Shown piece by piece: positions 58,947 through 64,000 of a stretch of 64,000 nucleotides of DNA; the stretch's first letter is position 1; the number at the start of each line of letters is the position of its first letter. The notes below the pieces were generated by a model, which was not told where the DNA came from, made no database searches, and saw only the letters and a list, made by a program, of their open reading frames with translations. The translations under genes and the position numbers were made by a program. This stretch comes from DASZUK01 sp035547695 (GTDB lineage: Bacteria; Actinomycetota; Acidimicrobiia; Acidimicrobiales; RAAP-2): the NCBI GenBank assembly GCA_035547695.1, contig DASZUK010000015.1:1-64000 (forward strand), read 5' to 3'.

Positions 58947-59308
58947 GGCTGCTGCTGGACGTGCACCATTCGCCGCGCGCCGCCGAGCAACTGCGGCGGT
59001 GCGGGATCGACACGGTGGCGGCCGCCGGGGACCGTGGCCTGGCCCGCCTGCCCGACCGGGACCTGCTGCAGGCCGCCACGGCGGCCGGCCGGGCGGTGGT
59101 GACCGAGGACGTGCGGGACGTCAATTACCTGGCCCAGGAGTGGGTGCGGGCCCGGCGGGACCACGCCGGCATCGTCTTCACCTCCCGCCGCCGCTTCTAC
59201 CGGGGCAGCCGGGCCTACCCGCAGGACCTGGTCGACGCACTGGTGGCCTTCGCCGGCCGCCACGAGCTGCCGGACGACGCCCGGAATTGGGTGCGCTGGC
59301 TGGCATAG
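58943..59308 (+). CDS. PIN-like (DUF5615-type) toxin
   Basis: 121 residues, GTG in a GTGA overlap. Acidic residues of the PIN-like active site appear at 'RLLLDVHHSP', 'ARLPDRDLLQAATAAGRAVV' followed by 'TEDVRDVNYLA', and later 'GSRAYPQDLVDAL'. The family is predicted to cleave RNA and to be silenced by the adjacent antitoxin. It sits inside the kdp locus between kdpC and kdpE. Confidence 0.72.
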   Translation: MRLLLDVHHSPRAAEQLRRCGIDTVAAAGDRGLARLPDRDLLQAATAAGRAVVTEDVRDVNYLAQEWVRARRDHAGIVFTSRRRFYRGSRAYPQDLVDALVAFAGRHELPDDARNWVRWLA

Positions 59309-59338
59309 CACCGGGGTCACTCCGGGCAGCGCCGGCGG

Positions 59339-60013
59339 TCACTCCTCCAGCAGTTGGTAGCCGATGCCGGGCTGGGTGCGCAGCAGGTGGCCGGCGTCGC
59401 CGAGCTTGCGGCGCAGCCGGTGGGCGTACACCCGGAGGTAGTGGGCCTCGTTGCCGTAGGCCGATCCCCACACCTCCCGGAGGATCATCTGGTGGGTGCA
59501 CACCTTGCCGGCGTGCCTGGCCAGGTAGGCCAGCAGGTCGAACTCCTTGCCGGTCAGGTCCAGCGGCGACCCGTCCAGGCGGGCCATGTGGTGCACCAGG
59601 TCCACCTGGATGCGCCCGACGGTCAGCTCGGCGGGCTCCGCCGGGGTCGACCGGGCCGACCGCCGCAGGGCCACCCGCAGCCGGGCCTCCAGCTCGGCCA
59701 TGCCGAACGGCTTGGTCACGTAGTCGTCGGCCCCGGCGTCCAGGGCGGCCACCTTGCGGTCCTCGGACCCGGCCGCCGACAGCACGATGATCGGCACCTC
59801 CGACCACTGCCGCACCCGCCGGCACACCTCCACCCCGTCCATGTCCGGCAGCCCCAGGTCCAGCACCACCACGTCGGGGACGGCCAGGGACACCTGCGTC
59901 ACCCCCTCCTGGCCGGACCGGGCCAGCACCACCTCGTAGCCGCGGGCCGACAGGCCGATCCGCAGCGCCCGCAGCAGCGACTGGTCGTCGTCGACCAGCA
60001 GGATGCGGGCCAC
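59339..60013 (-). CDS. kdpE: KdpE-type response regulator
   Basis: 224 residues from a GTG at 60013, one base after the kinase stop. Receiver domain with acidic pocket Asp8-Asp9 and phosphoacceptor Asp52 ('VVVLDLGLPDMDG'), switch Lys in 'ADDYVTKPFGMAELEARLRV', then an OmpR/PhoB winged helix ('LTGKEFDLLAYLARHAGKVC', 'HYLRVYAHRLRRKLGDAGHL'). It activates kdpFABC under K+ limitation. Confidence 0.92.
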   Translation of the reverse strand: MARILLVDDDQSLLRALRIGLSARGYEVVLARSGQEGVTQVSLAVPDVVVLDLGLPDMDGVEVCRRVRQWSEVPIIVLSAAGSEDRKVAALDAGADDYVTKPFGMAELEARLRVALRRSARSTPAEPAELTVGRIQVDLVHHMARLDGSPLDLTGKEFDLLAYLARHAGKVCTHQMILREVWGSAYGNEAHYLRVYAHRLRRKLGDAGHLLRTQPGIGYQLLEE

Positions 60014-60014
60014 G

Positions 60015-61565
60015 TCAGACCGCACCGTCGGCCGGGAGGACGGCGACGGGCATGGTGAACACGAACCGGGCCCCGCCGCCGGGGGCGTCGTCCACCCAGA
60101 CCGACTGGCCGTGGGCCTCCACGAAGGCCTTGGCGATGGCCAGGCCGAGGCCGGCACGGCCGCCGCCGCTGACCCGGTTGAACATCCGGAACACCCGGTC
60201 CCGCTCGGCGGCCGGCACGCCCGGGCCGTGGTCCACTACGGCCACCGCCACCCGGTCCTCCCCGGCCGTCGCGGTGATCTCCACCGCCCGGCCCTCGGGG
60301 TTGTGCCGGGCGGCGTTCTCCAGCAGGTTGGCCAGCACCCGCTCCATCAGCAACTGGTCCACGTCCACCGGCGGCAGGTCGGCCGGCAGGTCGACCGCCA
60401 CCGCCGGGCCGGCGTGGGCCGCGCTGGTCCGCAGCGCCCCCGCCACCACGTCGGCCACCGTGGTGATGTCCCGCCGCAGCTCCAGGGCGCCGGCCTGGAT
60501 GCGGGTCATGTCCAGCAGGTTGTCCACCAACCGGTCCAGGGTGTCCGACTGCTCCTCGATCAGCGCCAGCAGCTCGTCCTGGTCGGCCGCGTTCAGGTCG
60601 GCCCCGGAGCGCCGCAGGGTGGTGACCGCGGTCTTCACCGACGCCAGCGGCGTCCGCAGGTCGTGGGACACGGCGCCCATCATGGCGTCCCGCAGCCGGT
60701 CCACCTCCTCCAGCAGCTCCGCCCGCATCGCCTGCTCCCGTAGCTGGCTCCGCTCCAGGGCCAGGGCGGCGTGGTTGGCGTAGGTCTGCAGCAGCTCCCA
60801 CTGGTGCGGCTGCAGCGGCGGGCTGGCCAGCGCCAGCATGCCCACCGGCCGGCCCCGGGCGGTCAGGGCCACCCGGACCACCGACTCGCCGGACCCCTCC
60901 GGCCGCACCCTGGCCGTCCGGCCCGGCACCGGCGCCAGCCCGGCCAGCTCGCCGGCGGACAGCGGCTGGCCGGCCGTGGCGGCGACCGCCAGGCCACCCC
61001 CGCCGTCCTTGCCGCCGCCGACGGCGCCGTCCTTGCCGCTGCCGTCCTTGTTGCCGCCGCCGACGGCGCTGCCCTTGCCGCCGTCGTCGGGGAGGAGGGC
61101 GGCCACCCACCGCGGCCCGAACGCCTCCTGCACGGTGGACACCACCTGCTGCAGCAGCTCCCCGACCGGCTTGTCGCCGATCAGCAGGTCGCTCAGCAGG
61201 TACAGCCGCCGGGTGGCGTCGGCCTGCCGGCGGGCGTCCGCCCGGGCCCGCTGCAGGAACACCACCACCCGGGCCACCACCAGCATGACCACCACGTACA
61301 CCCCCAGGGCCACCCAGTTCTGGGCCCGGCCCACCGACAGGGTGTCGTAGGGGGGAGTGAACAGCAGGTCGTAGGCCAGGAACCCGGCGACCACCGCCAC
61401 CAGCCCGGCGGCCAGGCCGCCGACGGCCACCCCGGCGACGACCGGCACCACCAGCACCAGGGCGGAGGTGGCGATCGACAGGTCCCGGCGCGCCGGCACC
61501 ATCACGGCGCTCAGCACCACGATGCCGGCCACCGCCACCACGATGCCGGCCGCGCGTCGGCTCAC
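60015..61565 (-). CDS. kdpD: KdpD-type histidine kinase, C-terminal half as a separate gene
   Basis: 516 residues from a GTG at 61565. It starts directly with the DUF4118 membrane module (four helices, 'FLAYDLLFTPPYDTLSVGRA') and continues with a GAF domain, DHp ('MGAVSHDLRTPLASVKTAVT') and ATPase domain ('ANLLENAARHNPEG', 'GGRAGLGLAIAKAFVEAHGQ'). The N-terminal KdpD sensor and USP domains are missing; they are coded by the divergent gene at 61674. The GAF domain has an odd Gly/Lys/Asp low-complexity insert at about 61000-61090. Confidence 0.88.
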   Translation of the reverse strand: MSRRAAGIVVAVAGIVVLSAVMVPARRDLSIATSALVLVVPVVAGVAVGGLAAGLVAVVAGFLAYDLLFTPPYDTLSVGRAQNWVALGVYVVVMLVVARVVVFLQRARADARRQADATRRLYLLSDLLIGDKPVGELLQQVVSTVQEAFGPRWVAALLPDDGGKGSAVGGGNKDGSGKDGAVGGGKDGGGGLAVAATAGQPLSAGELAGLAPVPGRTARVRPEGSGESVVRVALTARGRPVGMLALASPPLQPHQWELLQTYANHAALALERSQLREQAMRAELLEEVDRLRDAMMGAVSHDLRTPLASVKTAVTTLRRSGADLNAADQDELLALIEEQSDTLDRLVDNLLDMTRIQAGALELRRDITTVADVVAGALRTSAAHAGPAVAVDLPADLPPVDVDQLLMERVLANLLENAARHNPEGRAVEITATAGEDRVAVAVVDHGPGVPAAERDRVFRMFNRVSGGGRAGLGLAIAKAFVEAHGQSVWVDDAPGGGARFVFTMPVAVLPADGAV

Positions 61566-61673
61566 CGGCCAATTGTAGGTGGGCCGGTGTCGGCCGGCCG
61601 GCTTTCGGCCGGCCCGGCCCGGGGACCGGGTGCACGCCGAGCCGGGCCGCGGCGGCCTTGGCAGAATGGGCGG

Positions 61674-62897
61674 GTGCCCGACCAGCCGGCCGCCGTCGAC
61701 GACGAGCTCGTCCAAGCCGTCCGCCCCACCGGCAAGTTCCGCATCTACCTCGGGTCGGCCGCCGGGGTCGGCAAGACCTGCGCCATGCTGGACGAGGGCT
61801 GGCGGCGCCACAACCGGGGAGCCGACGTGGTGGTCGGGTTCGTGGAGACCCACGGCCGCCCGCACACCGCCGAGCTGGTCCGGGACCTGCCGGTGGTCCC
61901 CCGCAAGGTGGTCAGCTACCGCGGCACCACCTTCGAGGAGATGGACCTCGACGCCGTCCTGGCCCGCCGGCCCGAGGTGGCCCTGGTGGACGAGCTGGCC
62001 CACACCAACGTCCCCGGGTCCGGCCCCCACGAGAAGCGGTGGGAGGACGTCCTGGCCCTCCTCGACGCCGGTATCGCGGTCATCAGCACCGTCAACATCC
62101 AGCACCTGGAGAGCCTGGCCGACGCCGTCGAGGCCATCACCGGGGTGCAGATCCGGGAGCGGGTCCCCGACTGGGTGGTCCGCCGCGCCGACCAGGTCGA
62201 GCTCATCGACTCCTCCGCCGACCAGCTCCGCCGGCGGATGCTGCACGGCAACATCTACCCGGTCGACAAAGTGCCCCAGGCCCTGGCCGGGTTCTTCAAG
62301 GCCGAGAACCTGGTCGCCCTCCGTGAGCTGGCCCTGAGGTTCGTCGCCGACGAGACCGAGGAGGAGCTGCTCCGGTACCTGAAGGACCAGCACCCCGGCG
62401 CGGTGTGGGAGACCACCGAGCGCATCATGGTGGCGGTGACCGGCGCCCCCGGCAACGAGGCCGTGGTCCGCCGGGCCGCCCGCATGGCCCGGCGGTCCAA
62501 GGGGGACCTGCTGGCCGTCCACGTGGCCAGCGTCGACGCCGCCGCCGGCGGGTCCCTGGCGACCATCCAGCGGTTGGTGGCCGACGTCGGCGGGCACTGG
62601 TACGACGTGCCCGGCGACGACCCCGCCCAGACCGTGGTGTCGTTCGCCGTCGACCACCAGGTCACCCAGATCGTGGTCGGCGCCACCCGGCGTAGCCGAT
62701 GGGAGGAGTGGCACCGCGGCTCGGTGGTCCGCAAGGTCCTCCGCTTCGCCGCCGACGCCGGCATCGACGTGCACGTGATCGCCCGCCGCGACGCCGGCTC
62801 CGGCACGGCCAACATGGACGCCGGCTCCGGCACGGCCAACATGGACGCCGACGGGGAGGGGACGGCAGTGCCGACGGGAGCACGGGAGGACCGATGA
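61674..62897 (+). CDS. kdpD: KdpD N-terminal sensor domain plus USP domain as a separate protein
   Basis: 407 residues from a GTG at 61674. Walker A GSAAGVGKT at residues 27-35 and 'VVVGFVETHGRPHTAELVRD', 'PEVALVDELAHTNVPGSGPH' and 'VISTVNIQHLESLADAVEAI' define the KdpD sensor module. Residues about 250-375 are a universal-stress-protein domain ('IMVAVTGAPGNEAVVRRAAR', 'IVVGATRRSRWEEWHRGSVV'). It ends in two copies of DAGSGTANM. In most bacteria this is fused to the kinase; here it is divergent from it. Confidence 0.88.
   Translation: MPDQPAAVDDELVQAVRPTGKFRIYLGSAAGVGKTCAMLDEGWRRHNRGADVVVGFVETHGRPHTAELVRDLPVVPRKVVSYRGTTFEEMDLDAVLARRPEVALVDELAHTNVPGSGPHEKRWEDVLALLDAGIAVISTVNIQHLESLADAVEAITGVQIRERVPDWVVRRADQVELIDSSADQLRRRMLHGNIYPVDKVPQALAGFFKAENLVALRELALRFVADETEEELLRYLKDQHPGAVWETTERIMVAVTGAPGNEAVVRRAARMARRSKGDLLAVHVASVDAAAGGSLATIQRLVADVGGHWYDVPGDDPAQTVVSFAVDHQVTQIVVGATRRSRWEEWHRGSVVRKVLRFAADAGIDVHVIARRDAGSGTANMDAGSGTANMDADGEGTAVPTGAREDR
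62790..62843. repeat. 27-bp in-frame tandem duplication at the end of the KdpD sensor gene
   Basis: The unit starting GACGCCGGCTCCGGCACGGC occurs at 62790-62816 and 62817-62843 and codes for DAGSGTANM twice, adding a short repetitive tail. Confidence 0.85.
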
Positions 62898-64000
62898 CGA
62901 CCACCACCGACCACGCGGACGTCGCTGCCGACGACACCGACACCGACGACGACACCAGCCCGGACGCCGCCCGGGTGGACCGGCTGGTGGACGACCTCCT
63001 GGCCGACGTGCCGCCCGGGCAGGTCGACGACCGGGAGTTCCTGGGGGCCCAGTTCGACCGGGGGCTGGCCTGGGTGCACTTCCCGGAGGGCTGTGGCGGC
63101 CTCGGCCTGAGCCCGCGGCTGGCGCAGCGGGTGGCCGCCCGGCTGCGGCGGGCCGGCGCCCCGTCCCCGAACCCGGCCAACCTGATCGGGCTGGGCATGG
63201 TGGCCCCGACCGTCGTCGCGCACGGCACCGACCGGCAGAAGCAGCGGTACCTCCGGCCGCTGTTCACCTGCGAGGAGATCTGGTGCCAGTTGTTCAGCGA
63301 GCCCGGCGCCGGCTCCGACGTGGCCAGCCTGGCCACCCGGGCGGTCCTGGACGGCGACGAGTGGGTGGTCAACGGCCAGAAGGTGTGGACCACCGTGGCC
63401 CACCTGGCCAGCTTCGGGCTGCTCCTGGCCCGGACCGACCCGGACCTGCCCAAGCACCAGGGCATCACCGCCTTCCTGGTGGACATGCACGGCGCCGGCG
63501 TCGACGTGCGGCCGCTGTACCAGATCACCGGCGAGGCGGAGTTCAACGAGGTGTTCTTCACCGACGCCCGCATCCCCGACGCCGACCGGCTCGGCGGGGT
63601 GGGGGAGGGCTGGCGGGTGGCGGTGACCACCCTGATGAACGAGCGGGTGGCCATCGGCGGCGCGGTGGCCCGCCGGGGCCAGGGCCCCATCGGCGACGCC
63701 GTCCGGCTGTGGCGGGAGCGCTGGCAGGGCGACCCCTCGCCCCACGCCCTGGCCCTCCGGGACCGGCTGCTCCGGGCCTGGATCCGCAACGAGGTGGCCC
63801 GGCTCACCAACCTGCGGGCCGCCGACGCCCGCCGGGCCGGCACCCCCGGACCGGAGGGGTCGGTGGCCAAGCTGGCGTACGCCGAGGAGAACCAGCGCAC
63901 CTACGACCTCTGCGTCGACCTCATGGGGGCCGACGGGATGCGGTACGGCTCCGACTACCCCAAGGTGCGGCCCAAGCAGGTGGCCATCGGCACCCCGGAC
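62894..64000 (+). CDS. Acyl-CoA dehydrogenase (cut by window end)
   Basis: ATG in an ATGA overlap with the previous gene; at least 369 residues, open at the window edge. Family signatures: 'WCQLFSEPGAGSDVASLATR' followed by 'WVVNGQKVWTTVAHLASFGL', and the C-terminal domain 'GSVAKLAYAEENQRTYDLCV' with 'GADGMRYGSDYP'. It uses FAD to oxidise an acyl-CoA thioester; the chain preference is unknown. An acidic Asp-rich N-terminal extension of about 20 residues is unusual. Its coupling to the KdpD sensor gene is also odd. Confidence 0.9.
   Translation, partial: MTTTTDHADVAADDTDTDDDTSPDAARVDRLVDDLLADVPPGQVDDREFLGAQFDRGLAWVHFPEGCGGLGLSPRLAQRVAARLRRAGAPSPNPANLIGLGMVAPTVVAHGTDRQKQRYLRPLFTCEEIWCQLFSEPGAGSDVASLATRAVLDGDEWVVNGQKVWTTVAHLASFGLLLARTDPDLPKHQGITAFLVDMHGAGVDVRPLYQITGEAEFNEVFFTDARIPDADRLGGVGEGWRVAVTTLMNERVAIGGAVARRGQGPIGDAVRLWRERWQGDPSPHALALRDRLLRAWIRNEVARLTNLRAADARRAGTPGPEGSVAKLAYAEENQRTYDLCVDLMGADGMRYGSDYPKVRPKQVAIGTPD

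Noticed and set aside
53732..62774. Very long minus- and plus-strand open frames opposite or alongside the kdp genes
   Set aside because: They are shadows of GC-rich coding sequence, rich in Arg, Pro, Gly and His and without domains; the Kdp proteins in the other frames are unmistakable.
1..64000. CRISPR array, rRNA genes, insertion sequences
   Set aside because: No regularly spaced identical 25-40 base repeats with unique spacers, no rRNA sequence, and no transposase or terminal inverted repeats were seen; the tandem repeats present are in-frame or intergenic with no spacers.

Overview
The window is high-GC actinobacterial DNA. Strong G/C third positions, frequent GTG starts, chains of ATGA/TGATG stop-start overlaps, a Fur-family regulator next to a NiCoT nickel transporter, and many secreted proteins carrying 'GYWLVASDGGIFSFGD' repeats all fit. 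Acidimicrobiia or a relative is my guess from the repeat family and gene content, and it is not proven. The window falls into two parts at a tRNA-Val(GAC) gene (24967-25042, minus strand).

Positions 1 to about 25,000 are the right-hand part of an integrated, probably conjugative element; its left end lies outside the window. From the right it carries a large serine integrase whose C-terminal codons run antisense through the tRNA, a ribbon-helix-helix protein, a DNA methyltransferase, a replication-relaxation family protein, a VirD4/TraG-like coupling ATPase, a structured leader with mini-ORFs, and a run of six small overlapping genes (two zinc ribbons, a soluble helical protein, three membrane proteins). 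Further left are a secreted cargo operon (beta-propeller-like repeats plus an NPCBM-like domain), regulators of the Xre type, a LexA-type SOS box, and accessory genes of lower GC. Three of these accessory loci look undescribed: (i) an excisionase-type HTH fused to an Abi/UG-like reverse transcriptase with a helical C-terminus; (ii) a minus-strand operon of a two-TM protein with a curlin-like motif and zinc site, a stand-alone proteasome-beta-like Ntn hydrolase, and an unknown protein; (iii) an operon of an HTH/beta-barrel regulator, a CutA1 protein and a radical SAM enzyme with a Tes/MJ0619-like N-terminus, headed by an array of palindromic operators.

Positions 25,100-64,000 read as chromosomal backbone with housekeeping and envelope genes: PhyH-type dioxygenase, AIM24 protein, SpoU rRNA methyltransferase, GlmS, DinB-like protein, threonine dehydratase, superoxide dismutase, a DHA2 drug exporter, a sedolisin protease, a CapA-like protein (apparent frameshift at its start), an L,D-transpeptidase, O-methyltransferase, NHL-repeat protein, an ECF sigma factor with a membrane-anchored partner, a nickel transporter divergent from a Fur/Nur-type regulator with a matching Nur box between them, a flavin disulfide oxidoreductase and a TetR regulator.

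The end of the window is a complete Kdp potassium locus: small ORF-kdpF-kdpA-kdpB-kdpC, then an OB-like protein and a PIN-like toxin-antitoxin pair, then kdpE. The KdpD sensor is split into two divergent genes: the histidine kinase part beside kdpE on the minus strand, and the N-terminal KdpD/USP part on the plus strand. An acyl-CoA dehydrogenase gene runs off the right edge.
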